Shown: positions 6,335-18,060 of the stretch, one piece after another | How positions within the stretch are numbered: the stretch's first letter is position 1 | Layout: every line of letters begins with the position of its first letter | Assembly: GCA_025459245.1 (NCBI GenBank) | Contig: JALOQZ010000027.1 | Span: 1 to 35,058, forward strand | Direction: 5' to 3' | Length of the DNA: 35,058 nucleotides | Source of the DNA: Pirellula sp. | GTDB taxonomy: Bacteria; Planctomycetota; Planctomycetia; Pirellulales; Pirellulaceae | Translations under genes and position numbers: made by a program | Notes under the pieces: generated by a model | What the model was told of the DNA's origin: nothing | Databases searched by the model: none | The model's input: only the letters and a program-made list of their open reading frames with translations

Positions 6335-8779
6335 ATGGACTCCACGATGAAAATGAATCTTTGGCGCAATCTATTTCTAGGACTGGGATTCGCGTCGGCG
6401 GGGGCTTTGTGCACCTCGCCGACCCATGCGAGTCACCCGGACGCGAACGTTTTATCGCTCCCAGGTATCCAACGCGGCACATCCGCCGAAGTGACCATCT
6501 CGGGAGCACGACTCGGGGACGCCAAGTCGCTGCTGTTTTACTCGCCAGGCCTAACGGCTACGAATATTACCAAGGTGGATGCGAACGTTATCAAAGCGAC
6601 GATCTCCGCCGACGCTAACGTCACACCTGACTTGCATCCGTTCCGCGTGATCACCGACACAGGTATCAGCAATTTGCGTCTGTTCAATGTTTCGGCGATG
6701 CCAAGCGTCGCAGAAGCAGAACCGAACAACGAATTTGCTAAGCCTCAGCCTATCCCGGTGAACTCAACCATCGATGGCGTCGTGCTAAGCGAAGATGTCG
6801 ATTACTTTGAAGTCGAACTAAAACAGGGACAGACTTTGCATGTCGAGATGGAAGGTCTTCGTCATGCGTATCTGAACGATTTCTTTGATCCGTTTGTTGC
6901 TATTTACGACGACAAACGATTCGAGATTGCATCGAGCGATGATTCGGTGTTTCTACAGCAAGACTGCTTGGCCTCGATCGTTGCTCCTCGCGACGGGAAA
7001 TACGTTATTGAAGTCCGCGAGAGCAGCTTCGGCGGAAACGACCGGATGAAGTACCGACTCCACATTGGAGGATTTCCTCGCCCGGTCGCGATGGTTCCCA
7101 GCGGAGGTCGTCCAGGCGAAAAGCTCGAGGTGACTTGCATCGACAATCTTGGCAACACATGGAAGGAAACATTTCAACTTCCGAGCGAGCCAAACGAGGC
7201 GTTCAAAGTTTGGTCCCAAAAAGACGGCCTCATCGCTCCTTCGCCCAACTTTCTTCGCGTCGTGGATGTTCCCAACGTTTTGGAATCGGAGCCCAACGAG
7301 GACCATAACAAGATCGAGATCGCCAGCCAAGTGCCCGCCGCTTTCAATGGGATTCTCGAATCCGAGAAAGATAGGGACTTCTGGGTCTTCGAAGCGAAGA
7401 AAGACCAGCAATTGGAGGTTCGCGTTCATGCTCGCAATCCGATGCGATCGCAAGTCGATCCCGTCTTGCAGATCTGGAAAGTAGGAGGCGGCGCATTGGC
7501 AGGAAACGATGACACTGGTGGCCCCGATAGCTACCTGCAGTTCAAGGTTCCTGCGGATGGTAAGTATGCGGTCTGCGTTTACGACCACTTGGGCCGCTTT
7601 GGTAAGCACTTCGCATACCGTGCAGAAGTCTTGCTGCAGAGCCCGGCGATCGATGTCTCGATTACCGAGCAAGAACGTTATGTTGCCCAAACCGTTGAAG
7701 TGCCACGAGGCGGTCGCATGGCAGTCGTCGTCAATGTAGGGCGACGAGCGATCGGCGGAGAGGCAACGATCGAAGCATTGGATTTGCCACCCGGGTTGAC
7801 TCATGTTGAAACGAAATGCGATGCGGATCTCGGCAACATCCAAATGCTTTTCAAAGCCGATGCGAACGCGGCTAATGCGGCGAAGATCGTCGACTTCATC
7901 GCTTCGATCCAAGCTTCTCCAGAACAGAAGATTGTTGGAAAGCTCAAGCAACGATCCATGTTGGTGAGGGGCCAGAACAACGTCGATGTCTGGGGACAAA
8001 CCGATCATCGATTGCCCGTAGCACTGATCGATCCGGCTCCGTTTGATATCGAAGTCGTCCAGCCTCAAGTTCCCTTGGTTCGAAATGGCTCTCTTCCGTT
8101 GACCATCAACATCAAACGCAATCCAGGATTCGACAAACCCGTCAATATAAGATTGCTAAACCCGCCCCCAGGTGTGGGTGCTTCTACGGTAACTATCCCC
8201 GGGGACAAATCCACCATCGACATGCCTTTGACCGCGAATGGCGGAGCAGCGATTCGCAAATGGCCATTGTTGGCAATCGCGACAACCGACATCGGTTATG
8301 GTCCGATTGTTTTGTCCAGCGAGTTCTTTCATATCGATGTGACCGAGCCCCTCTTTGAATTCAAGTTCGCGAAAACAATGGCAGAGCAAGGGAAACCTGC
8401 GGATGTAATTGTAGGCGCGAAACTGAAGAAACCTGTCGAGGGGAAGGTAGAGATTGAAATCCTAGGAATTCCACCAGGAACAACCGCAACGGCTCCAAAG
8501 CAGGAGCTGACTCCGGACAAGGAGCGGCTTGCATTCACTCTTCAGATCCCTGCGGAAACACGTGCCGGGAACTACAAGACAATCGTTTATCGCGGGACCG
8601 TAACCACCGATAAAGGTGTGATCACGCAAACGAATGGAAACTCCGAAATCCAGATCGACGTTCCGATTGCACCGCCCGCAACTGCCGCTGCGGCGACCAC
8701 TGCCGCCGCGACACCTGCTCCACCAGCGGACAAACCGCTTACGAGGTTGGAGCAGCTCAAACAACAACGCGGCAGGTAG
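6335..8779 (+). CDS. Exported PPC-domain protein with two pre-peptidase C-terminal domains
   Basis: This is an 814-residue secreted protein. A signal peptide covers about residues 7-33 (NLFLGLGFASAGALC). Residues 38-120 look like an IPT/TIG-type beta domain (SLPGIQRGTSAEVTISG). Two PPC-like beta domains follow, each opened by the typical E-P-N motif: AEAEPNNEF at 126-134 and LESEPNEDHN at 316-325, each ending in a GKY(V/A) strand. The C-terminal half is further beta sandwich-like sequence, then an Ala/Thr/Pro-rich linker and a basic tail (LEQLKQQRGR). No catalytic motif was recognised; PPC domains usually serve binding or secretion. It lies 9 bases after DUF1501 and is probably co-transcribed. 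ATG 6353 is an alternative start that would shorten the n-region. Confidence 0.85.
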   Translation: MDSTMKMNLWRNLFLGLGFASAGALCTSPTHASHPDANVLSLPGIQRGTSAEVTISGARLGDAKSLLFYSPGLTATNITKVDANVIKATISADANVTPDLHPFRVITDTGISNLRLFNVSAMPSVAEAEPNNEFAKPQPIPVNSTIDGVVLSEDVDYFEVELKQGQTLHVEMEGLRHAYLNDFFDPFVAIYDDKRFEIASSDDSVFLQQDCLASIVAPRDGKYVIEVRESSFGGNDRMKYRLHIGGFPRPVAMVPSGGRPGEKLEVTCIDNLGNTWKETFQLPSEPNEAFKVWSQKDGLIAPSPNFLRVVDVPNVLESEPNEDHNKIEIASQVPAAFNGILESEKDRDFWVFEAKKDQQLEVRVHARNPMRSQVDPVLQIWKVGGGALAGNDDTGGPDSYLQFKVPADGKYAVCVYDHLGRFGKHFAYRAEVLLQSPAIDVSITEQERYVAQTVEVPRGGRMAVVVNVGRRAIGGEATIEALDLPPGLTHVETKCDADLGNIQMLFKADANAANAAKIVDFIASIQASPEQKIVGKLKQRSMLVRGQNNVDVWGQTDHRLPVALIDPAPFDIEVVQPQVPLVRNGSLPLTINIKRNPGFDKPVNIRLLNPPPGVGASTVTIPGDKSTIDMPLTANGGAAIRKWPLLAIATTDIGYGPIVLSSEFFHIDVTEPLFEFKFAKTMAEQGKPADVIVGAKLKKPVEGKVEIEILGIPPGTTATAPKQELTPDKERLAFTLQIPAETRAGNYKTIVYRGTVTTDKGVITQTNGNSEIQIDVPIAPPATAAAATTAAATPAPPADKPLTRLEQLKQQRGR

Positions 8780-8819
8780 TGCGATCGCCTGATTTGGCCA
8801 AAACATTGAATCCAGCTAC

Positions 8820-8848
8820 GAGATCTTGTCCATTGGCGGTGAGATCTT
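8820..8848. repeat. Two GAGATCTT direct repeats 21 bp apart
   Basis: GAGATCTT occurs at 8820-8827 and 8841-8848, a period of 21 bases or two DNA turns. Each contains the palindrome AGATCT. They lie in the 138-base gap before the DUF1549/DUF1553 gene, where a regulator could bind the same DNA face twice. Confidence 0.4.
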
Positions 8849-8917
8849 ACACAAGCGAGGGAGATATCCCTGGCTCACTAACATTAAGCAGTTGTTTACC
8901 TTTAGGCTCGTAAACCT

Positions 8918-11452
<2,535 letters not shown>

Positions 11453-11468
11453 TTTGATGCACAGCAAC

Positions 11469-13796
11469 ATGAAGAAGCGTCTGTTTTTCGTCACTACTTT
11501 CATTGCAATCGGCTGCACTACGTCTTTGGCGCAAGAGCCAGCAAAGATAACCTATGACGACCATATTAAGCCGATCTTGCGCGAGCATTGCACCTCGTGT
11601 CATAATGCCAACGACAAGAAGAGCGGCCTGGCTTTAGACTCCTATCAAGCGTTGATGGCGGGTGGGAGTGGCGGCGAGGTCGTCGTAGAAGGGGACTTGG
11701 ATTCCTCTCGTTTGTACGCGTTGACAGCGCACAAAGAACAGCCTTACATGCCCCCGAACCAAGACATGATCGCCCAAGCCAAGGTCGATCTGCTCAAGAC
11801 TTGGATCGAGCAAGGGATGCCTGAAAACAGCGGCTCGGAAATCAAGAAACCCAAGGCGAGCGCGATGGCTCTGTCGGTAAAGATAGGGAGGCCCGAAGGC
11901 GCCCCTCCTATGCCGACAACCGTACTGAAACAGACTCCATTCGCCACCCAGCGTGCTGCGACGACATCGGCAATTGCTGCCAGTCCATGGTCGCCTCTGG
12001 TCGCGGTCGGTGGACAAATGCAAGTTTCGCTATATCACAGTGAAACCGGCAAACTGCTGGGTATCCTACCTTTCCCTGAAGGGGAGCCTCAGTCGATCAC
12101 CTTCTCTCGCGACGGTAAGCTGATCCTGATCGGTGGCGGTAAACATAGCCACTCAGGGTACGCTGCACTCTACGAAATTGAGACGGGGAATCGGATCGCT
12201 CGCGTAGGTGATGAACTGGACATTGTTTTGTCTGCGGACATCAATGATAACAACCAGCTTATCGCACTGGCCGGTCCACAAAAGCTTATCCGCGTCTACG
12301 ACACTCTCAGCGGTGAATTGAAATACGAGCAAAAGAAACACACCGATTGGGTCTACGCGGTTCGATTCAGTCCCGATGGTTTGCTACTTGCGTCGGCGGA
12401 CCGAAGCGCTGGGCTGGTCGTGTGGGAAGCTGACTCGGGACGATTGTACTTGGACCTGCAAGGTCACAAGGGAGAGATACGCTCTCTCGCATGGCGTCCG
12501 GACTCCGCGGCCCTCATCAGCGCTTCCATGGACGGCACGCTGAAAATGTGGGAAATGAACGAAGGAAAAGTGATCAAGTCGTGGGACGCGCATGGCGGCG
12601 GTGCAATGGCTATCGACGTTTGCAACGACGGCACCATGGTTTCTACAGGCCGCGATAACAAGGTCAAGGTTTGGGACATCGCTGGCAATGCCGCAGGGGA
12701 GATGCCCGCACTCGTTGAAGCAGGGCATGAAGTTGCTATCACCGTCGATGGAAAACAGATCGCTGCGGGCGATTGGGCCGGAAACGTTCGGCTATGGCAG
12801 AGAGCAAATCCAAAGGACGAGAGAAGCATTCCGGCCAATCCCCAACCTCTTGAAAATTTGTTGGCCGCAGCCCAAACAGAACTGCAACAAGCTACCTCAA
12901 AGCAAACCGAACTCGGAAATGATTATGCGGCCAAGAGCTCGCAAATCACAGCCATCCAACAGCAGCTCACCGAATTGCAATCGCAGCTGACCAAAACCGA
13001 AGAGCAACTCAAAGCGTCAGCCGAAAAGCAAACGCAGCTCAAGCCAACCTTCGAGTCGCTATCAGCTTTGTTCAAAACAAAAACCGAGGAGCTACAAAGC
13101 CTTCGCGCTCAAGTCGCTCCAAAACAGAAACTGATTGAAGTCGCAAGTGAGAACAAAAAGAAGCTGGACGAAGAAGCCAGCGTTCTCACAAAGCAGAAAT
13201 CCGAGCCGGGTGCGGACGTTCCATCGATCGAGGGCAAGCTGCAGGCAACGCAACTGCAGATCGCTATTCAGGTCGCTGCATTGACGCAGATCCAAGAAGA
13301 GGTTGCTCCGCTCGCAGGTCAGCTTGTAGCACGAGAACAAGAGATGTCAGAGCTTCAACCGAAGTTCGAAGCTACCAACAAAGATTGGATGGAAACGTCA
13401 GCCTCGGTGACTCAGCTCACGGAAATGCGAAATGGGCTTGCCCCACGCGTTGAGTCGACCACCGCTGCACTCAAGGCGGCTAGCGACGCCGCAGCCGCTG
13501 CCAAAGCGCAAGTGGATTCGATCGCTGCCCAGGTGGCCGCGATGCAGGCGAGGGTGGCGGAACTCCAAGCCGATCTTCAAGCGTTCAACAATCGACCAGC
13601 GGAACTGGCAAACAAAAAGACCGCGATCGAACAGTCGCTCGCCGCCGTTCAGCAACAGATTCCTGCTGCCGAGTCGTCAATAACAGAGACCAAGACTCAG
13701 GCCGATGCCCTCGCCGCAGAGATTGGAAAGCTGGAAATGCAATTGGCCGAGGGCTGTAACGAACGACATGAACGCAAAGCAGGAGTCGCTTGGTAA
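11469..13796 (+). CDS. Exported c-heme/WD40/coiled-coil protein, frameshifted near its 3' end
   Basis: This exported multi-domain protein starts at MKKRLFF (ATG 11469); ATG 11457 is a nearby alternative. The signal peptide ends at about residue 22 (TTSLAQ). A planctomycete cytochrome-type domain follows, with CTSCHN at 41-46, the heme motif of PSCyt1 (an MPP segment near 94 may supply the distal Met). WD40-type repeats fill about residues 150-455, with clear units such as GHKGEIRSLAWRPD and DGTLKMWEM. From about 465 to the end is a long coiled coil rich in Gln, Ala, Glu and Lys. The frame ends at 13796 after an odd CNERHERKAGVAW tail. Removing one base near 13767 would join NER directly to MNAKQESLGK and extend the coil to 13890, giving 806 residues. 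A protein-protein scaffold with a heme site is the likely role. Confidence 0.85.
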   Translation: MKKRLFFVTTFIAIGCTTSLAQEPAKITYDDHIKPILREHCTSCHNANDKKSGLALDSYQALMAGGSGGEVVVEGDLDSSRLYALTAHKEQPYMPPNQDMIAQAKVDLLKTWIEQGMPENSGSEIKKPKASAMALSVKIGRPEGAPPMPTTVLKQTPFATQRAATTSAIAASPWSPLVAVGGQMQVSLYHSETGKLLGILPFPEGEPQSITFSRDGKLILIGGGKHSHSGYAALYEIETGNRIARVGDELDIVLSADINDNNQLIALAGPQKLIRVYDTLSGELKYEQKKHTDWVYAVRFSPDGLLLASADRSAGLVVWEADSGRLYLDLQGHKGEIRSLAWRPDSAALISASMDGTLKMWEMNEGKVIKSWDAHGGGAMAIDVCNDGTMVSTGRDNKVKVWDIAGNAAGEMPALVEAGHEVAITVDGKQIAAGDWAGNVRLWQRANPKDERSIPANPQPLENLLAAAQTELQQATSKQTELGNDYAAKSSQITAIQQQLTELQSQLTKTEEQLKASAEKQTQLKPTFESLSALFKTKTEELQSLRAQVAPKQKLIEVASENKKKLDEEASVLTKQKSEPGADVPSIEGKLQATQLQIAIQVAALTQIQEEVAPLAGQLVAREQEMSELQPKFEATNKDWMETSASVTQLTEMRNGLAPRVESTTAALKAASDAAAAAKAQVDSIAAQVAAMQARVAELQADLQAFNNRPAELANKKTAIEQSLAAVQQQIPAAESSITETKTQADALAAEIGKLEMQLAEGCNERHERKAGVAW

Positions 13797-13890
13797 GTTA
13801 AAGGATCAAGCTTCCCAACTGGAGTCCGATGCGGCCGCCTCCGCCGCCCAACTAGAGTTGTTCCAACAGGCTTTCGGCAAAAAGCAATAA
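13768..13890 (+). pseudogene. Out-of-frame C-terminal tail of the coiled-coil gene
   Basis: The +1 frame reads MNAKQESLGKLKDQASQL and continues as an Ala/Gln-rich helix to FGKKQ and a stop at 13888-13890. The composition and heptad pattern match the preceding coiled coil exactly. With no Shine-Dalgarno site it is best read as the true C-terminus of the upstream gene, displaced by one extra base (for example C13767). Confidence 0.65.
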
Positions 13891-13893
13891 TTG

Positions 13894-14709
13894 ATGCCCC
13901 CACATGCGATTAAGAATCAAGGGCCGATGGGAACCTTTTGTTTCCACCGGCCCTTTTTAATGCTCTCCGCGCTCGCAGCCATTATTCTGATTCCCTTAGA
14001 GAGCAATCGAGCTGGTGGCGAGCAACCTAAATGGCGACGAATCAGTGCCGCACCAGATCCGGATGCAGAAGGACCTGCCGAAATCTCCTTGAAATCACCC
14101 GAGCATCATGCGAGGGAAGCACGGTTTCTCGCTGCGATGAACACGAACGCTTGGACCATGCTACCTGACACTCAAACGGGAGAAACCCCGGGATATGTGG
14201 TGGACGGTTATGCAGATGTGAAAGGCTGGGCTTTCACCGGAACGCGGTTGGTGAGCCCGCCCGAACAAGGGTATTGGACGGTTTGGCAAGAAAGCGATGG
14301 GCGAATTCGAATCGAGTCAGCTGCACCGGAACTAATAGAAGATCGCACCAAAGTTAAATGGGCGATCGCTGGATTTGGCGGTATTCTTAAAAATAGCAAA
14401 AAGATCGTGAAGCCGAGCAAGGTGTTGCACCCGAGAACAGCTTTGGGAGTTTCGCATGAAGGGAAACGAATGGTTTGGACGGTCGTCGATGGACGCCAGC
14501 CAAAAGTTAGCGAGGGTGTCAGTGAGGAAGAACTGGCCGAACTGATGCTGGAGTCGGGCTGCGAGGACGCAATCAACTTGGATGGAGGTGGTAGCTCGAT
14601 CCTTTTAATGACCAGCGAAAAGGGACAATTGCGAATTGCGAATCGGCCATCGGGGCTTCTACCACGCCCCGTCCCTGTGATGCTAGGGATTCCAGCGCCG
14701 AAGCCATAG
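13894..14709 (+). CDS. Exported phosphodiester glycosidase (NAGPA/DUF2233-like) family protein
   Basis: This protein belongs to the phosphodiester glycosidase family (the domain of the mammalian uncovering enzyme NAGPA and of bacterial exopolysaccharide proteins), which cleaves or handles sugar-1-phosphodiester links. The diagnostic C-terminal blocks are present: HPRTALGVS, then VWTVVDGRQP, then SEGVSEEELAELMLESGCEDAINLDGGGSSIL, with the NLDGGGSS signature. A hydrophobic signal segment (FLMLSALAAIILIPL) lies near the N-terminus. The start is uncertain: ATG 13894, 13927 and 13960 are all in frame, and a strong terminator-like hairpin covers 13919-13958. ATG 13927 gives the most normal signal peptide; 13960 lies just after the T-run. 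Its 3' end overlaps asnB convergently by 27 bases. Substrate is unknown. Confidence 0.8.
   Translation: MPPHAIKNQGPMGTFCFHRPFLMLSALAAIILIPLESNRAGGEQPKWRRISAAPDPDAEGPAEISLKSPEHHAREARFLAAMNTNAWTMLPDTQTGETPGYVVDGYADVKGWAFTGTRLVSPPEQGYWTVWQESDGRIRIESAAPELIEDRTKVKWAIAGFGGILKNSKKIVKPSKVLHPRTALGVSHEGKRMVWTVVDGRQPKVSEGVSEEELAELMLESGCEDAINLDGGGSSILLMTSEKGQLRIANRPSGLLPRPVPVMLGIPAPKP
13919..13958 (+). terminator. Intrinsic terminator after the coiled-coil gene
   Basis: The arms AAGGGCCGATGG (13919-13930) and CCACCGGCCCTT (13944-13955) pair with a single A-C mismatch around a 13-base loop, and T13954-13958 follow. This is a strong GC-rich hairpin with a T-run, 28 bases after the restored stop at 13890. 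It overlaps the possible 5' coding end of the NAGPA-like gene. Confidence 0.75.
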
Positions 14710-16605
14710 CTCGAAGGTCAGTAAGTTCCAGAGCCTGTAGGCTTGGTTCTCTCGTCCCGACATATGGGCATCGACGAGCGATCGGATGGTATCCTCGCGA
14801 AAGAACTGATGACATTTTGTGTCGGCAGATAATAGCGCATCATAGGTGCGGTCTCGAAGTGATGTTCGAAACCACTTGGCAATCGGGACCCCAAACCCCA
14901 TCTTTGGACGATTCCATATCGCGGCAGGCAAAACATCCGCAAAGGTCTCGCGAAGTAAATACTTGCCAATGCGACCACGCAATTTGAATTGACTGGGGAG
15001 CGATACGGCCCATTCGATGAGCCGATAGTCCAGAAGAGGTTGTCTAGCTTCGAGGGAATGAGCCATCGAAGCGATATCGACTTTGGTCATCAAGTCGCAT
15101 GGCATGTATGTCTGCAGATCAGCCGATGTCGCGCAGCTCACCAAATCACGCTTACCGGCAGCACGCCAAGCATTTCGCAGAAAGTCCACCGGGTCTCGAT
15201 CGGGCAGCTCGGGCACAAAATCATCTCGAAACAGCTCCAGCCGTTGAGCTTCACCGAAAATCTGAATCCAATTCATATACCGATCTACCGGCCCCTGCCC
15301 AAGAGCTTCGCAAAAACGTCGGACTCTTCTCAGAAGCGAACGTCGTGCGGTGGAGTCGGGCAAGCGTTGCAGAATCCCAGAGTTTTGAATCCACTTCACC
15401 GGAAACCATCGCTGCATTCGCTGGCTGAGCACCAGTGCGCGATAGCGTTCGTATCCACCAAAGAGCTCATCCCCGCCGTCGCCGCTTAGTGCTACTGTTA
15501 CATGACGACGTGTCAGTTCCGAAAGATACCAAGTGGGAACTGCGGATGAATCGCTAAAGGGCTCGTCGTACTGGTAGGAAAGTTTGTCAACGATATCCAG
15601 CGCATCGGGCGTTACCTCAAAACGTTGATGCGTTGTACCCACATGTTCGGCGACCTGTTGCGCGAATTGCGTTTCATCAAAGTCTGCCTCGGAGAACCCG
15701 ATCGAAAAAGTTTGGATCGGTTGCGAAAGTTCTCGCTGAGCTAGTGCGACAACAAGCGAAGAATCGATTCCCCCAGATAAAAATGCTCCAACGGGTACAT
15801 CGCTTCGCAATCGCAAGCGAATGGAGTCCGAGAGAAGCTCTTTCAGTTGTGCTTTGGCATCGGATAGAGTGATCTTTCTTTCGAAAGCCCAGTCGATAGC
15901 CCAATAGTTGGCAACTTGGAGCTGACCATGTTCGAACACGGCGCAGCAGCCCGGCTCAAGTTTGCGGATGCCTTTGTAGATCGTATGGGGATGCGGGATG
16001 TATTGGTAAGTCAAATAGAGGTCGATGCTACCCGGATCGATCTCGCGACGAATCGATGGGACTTCCAGTAAACTCTTAAGCTCACTGGCGAAGTAAAGAG
16101 AACCATTTTGAATGGTGTAAAAGAGGGGCTTCTTACCCATCCGATCCCGAGCGAGGATCAATCGATCTCTTTTGGAATCCCAAATGGCGATCGCAAACAT
16201 CCCATTGAGGTGTTCAAAGCATTGCAACCCCAAGTCTTCGTAAAGGTGAACAATCGTTTCGGTGTCGGATTGAGTTTGGAACCGATGCCCCGCCCCTTCG
16301 AGACGATGACGCAATTCGCGGTAGTTGTAGATCTCACCGTTGAAGACGATTTGAACCGACCCGTCTTCATTGCCGAGAGGCTGATGGCCCGTCGATAGGT
16401 CGATGATCGAGAGCCGTCGAAATCCCAGAGCGACTCCATGTCGAGCTTTCGAATCGGTATGAAGATGAATGGATTCCGCCGGAGCGATCCAAGCCCCCTC
16501 GTCGTCTGGCCCGCGATGGGCCAGTGCATCGGTCATACGTCGAAGGGTTTCTTTGTCGAGCTCATCGGAGCCGAATGGCCAGACGCCTCCTGCGATGCCA
16601 CACAT
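14683..16605 (-). CDS. asnB: Asparagine synthetase (glutamine-hydrolysing)
   Basis: This is a class II glutamine amidotransferase/asparagine synthetase of 640 residues. It hydrolyses glutamine in an N-terminal Ntn domain and uses the ammonia to amidate an ATP-activated carboxylate. Cys2 of MCGIAGG is the nucleophile. RLSIIDLSTGHQP at 64-76 and FNGEIYNY at 88-95 line the glutaminase site. The synthetase domain has the PP-loop SGGIDSS at 277-283 and the ALSGDGGDELFGGYERY block. The family also includes paralogues acting in surface glycan or exopolysaccharide synthesis, so a role other than free asparagine synthesis is possible. It starts 48 bases after the floA stop on the same strand and ends inside the convergent NAGPA-like gene. 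Confidence 0.93.
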   Translation of the reverse strand: MCGIAGGVWPFGSDELDKETLRRMTDALAHRGPDDEGAWIAPAESIHLHTDSKARHGVALGFRRLSIIDLSTGHQPLGNEDGSVQIVFNGEIYNYRELRHRLEGAGHRFQTQSDTETIVHLYEDLGLQCFEHLNGMFAIAIWDSKRDRLILARDRMGKKPLFYTIQNGSLYFASELKSLLEVPSIRREIDPGSIDLYLTYQYIPHPHTIYKGIRKLEPGCCAVFEHGQLQVANYWAIDWAFERKITLSDAKAQLKELLSDSIRLRLRSDVPVGAFLSGGIDSSLVVALAQRELSQPIQTFSIGFSEADFDETQFAQQVAEHVGTTHQRFEVTPDALDIVDKLSYQYDEPFSDSSAVPTWYLSELTRRHVTVALSGDGGDELFGGYERYRALVLSQRMQRWFPVKWIQNSGILQRLPDSTARRSLLRRVRRFCEALGQGPVDRYMNWIQIFGEAQRLELFRDDFVPELPDRDPVDFLRNAWRAAGKRDLVSCATSADLQTYMPCDLMTKVDIASMAHSLEARQPLLDYRLIEWAVSLPSQFKLRGRIGKYLLRETFADVLPAAIWNRPKMGFGVPIAKWFRTSLRDRTYDALLSADTKCHQFFREDTIRSLVDAHMSGRENQAYRLWNLLTFELWLRRWNP

Positions 16606-16653
16606 GGCCAGAACCCTGCTGAGTGAAGAGGCTTGTGAACGAAATGGGAACGG

Positions 16654-17637
16654 CTAGCTGGCAGCCTGGAAATGCCCCGCGATGAAGGCCTTTGCCATGG
16701 CTTTGGGAACCTCGGCCTCAGCCAACACAAGATTGGATCGGTTCTCAGCAACCTTCGCCTTCATGACTTGCTCCTGCGCAATCGCTTCCGCGCGACGTTG
16801 TTCGGCTTGAGCTCTCGCCATCCGCACGTCCGCCTCCGCTTGGTCGGCACGGAGACGAGCGCCAATGTTCTGTCCCACTTCGATATGAGCGATGTCGATC
16901 GAAACGATGGTAAACGCAGTCTGATTATCCAAGCCACGCTTCAAGACGGTTCGCGTGATCAAGTTGGGATTCTCGAGAACGACCAAATGGTTTTCCGAGG
17001 AGCCAATCGAGCTGATGATGCTTTCACCGACGCGTGCAATCACCGTTTCTTCTGTGGCGCCACCAATCAACTGAGCCAGGTTTGTTCGAACGGTCACTCT
17101 CGCCTTGACTTTGAGTTCGATTCCATTCTTTGCAATCGCCGACAGAAACCCATTGCCGCTGTGCCGCGGATCTGGGCAGTCGATAACACGCGGATGCACC
17201 GAAGTCTTCACCGCATCGAGGACATCGCGTCCCGCAAGATCAATTGCAGCAGCTCGGTCAAAGTCGAGATCGATTCCAGCTCTCTGGGCGGCGATGATCG
17301 CGTTGATCACATTCATCACGTTGCCTTCGGCCAAGTAATGCGCCTCGAGGTGCTGGGTTGTAATCCCAGTCCGGCGGCTCGTATCAAGCCCCGCTTGCGA
17401 AGCCATGATGATAGCGTTCACGATGACGTGCGGGCGGACCTGTCGAAGATACATTCCGACCAAGCTGAGCATGGTAACATCGGCGCCGCTCGTCTTCGCT
17501 TGAAGCCACAAACTGCCAAAATTCCAGAAGATGACCAACGCGATCAAGCCCACGACGAAGGCGCCGATAGCCAGCCCAATCATGAGGATGCTTCTAAAGT
17601 CCAATTGGATGTTTTGAGCGAGGAGCAAGAAGTCCAT
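16654..17637 (-). CDS. floA: Flotillin-like membrane scaffold protein FloA
   Basis: This is a 327-residue FloA (YqfA/UPF0365) homologue, near the usual family length of about 330. A membrane-embedded hydrophobic segment covers about residues 17-38 ([21 protein letters not shown]). The family block [22 protein letters not shown] is present around residues 54-76, then the SPFH-type beta-rich part ([31 protein letters not shown]). A C-terminal Ala/Glu/Arg-rich coiled coil ([17 protein letters not shown]) mediates oligomerisation. It organises membrane microdomains. No NfeD-like partner gene lies beside it here, unlike the common arrangement in other bacteria. A 423-base gap lies upstream; asnB follows downstream. 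Confidence 0.93.
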   Translation of the reverse strand: MDFLLLAQNIQLDFRSILMIGLAIGAFVVGLIALVIFWNFGSLWLQAKTSGADVTMLSLVGMYLRQVRPHVIVNAIIMASQAGLDTSRRTGITTQHLEAHYLAEGNVMNVINAIIAAQRAGIDLDFDRAAAIDLAGRDVLDAVKTSVHPRVIDCPDPRHSGNGFLSAIAKNGIELKVKARVTVRTNLAQLIGGATEETVIARVGESIISSIGSSENHLVVLENPNLITRTVLKRGLDNQTAFTIVSIDIAHIEVGQNIGARLRADQAEADVRMARAQAEQRRAEAIAQEQVMKAKVAENRSNLVLAEAEVPKAMAKAFIAGHFQAAS

Positions 17638-18060
17638 GAAGCGGTCCGCGATATGATCGTGAATGAAGGATAGATGGGTCGAGAACTACGGTTTTAAGCC
17701 AGACAAGTCAAAAGCTCGGCTGGCTAGCGGCATCGGCAGCATGCAGGTGAATTCGTTGGGCGATCCACCTGGAGCGTCGTTACGATCGCTACCGCCCGAT
17801 TATTTTGTCGCTATTGGCTCTGTCAGTATAGCACGGAATTCGCAGCCGGAAGGAATAGGCGGTAGATCGAATGGCGGCGTGTTTTCGAACCGATATCGGC
17901 AATTCCGCACGGCTGCCCATTTTTGGCACTACAATGAAAGCCCGCTCCGGACACTGGACAGCTTGCTGGGGCGTTCCCACCCTATTTCCAACGCATTCCT
18001 ACCGTTTTCCCACCTCAATCTTTTTTCCATCTGTTTCTTGCAGAGGAGCATTGAATCATC
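17638..18060. other. Divergent 423-base intergenic region
   Basis: This gap separates floA (-) from the Gfo/Idh/MocA gene (+). Several open frames cross it, but none has a start signal, recognisable residues or a sensible composition. On the minus strand a TATACT -10-like element occurs near 17825-17835 with only a weak -35 match. AGAGGAG at 18042-18048 is the likely ribosome site for GTG 18061, at a rather long 12-base spacing. I see no RNA gene or repeat here. Confidence 0.4.

Noticed and set aside
6953-8068. Long minus-strand frame (371 codons) inside the PPC gene
   Set aside because: It is opposite a well-supported PPC-domain gene with clear signal and E-P-N motifs; no motif is seen on the minus strand, so it is a codon-usage shadow.
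16672-17673. 333-codon plus-strand frame opposite floA
   Set aside because: The floA product has full-length family motifs. The antisense frame has none and is explained by third-position bias.
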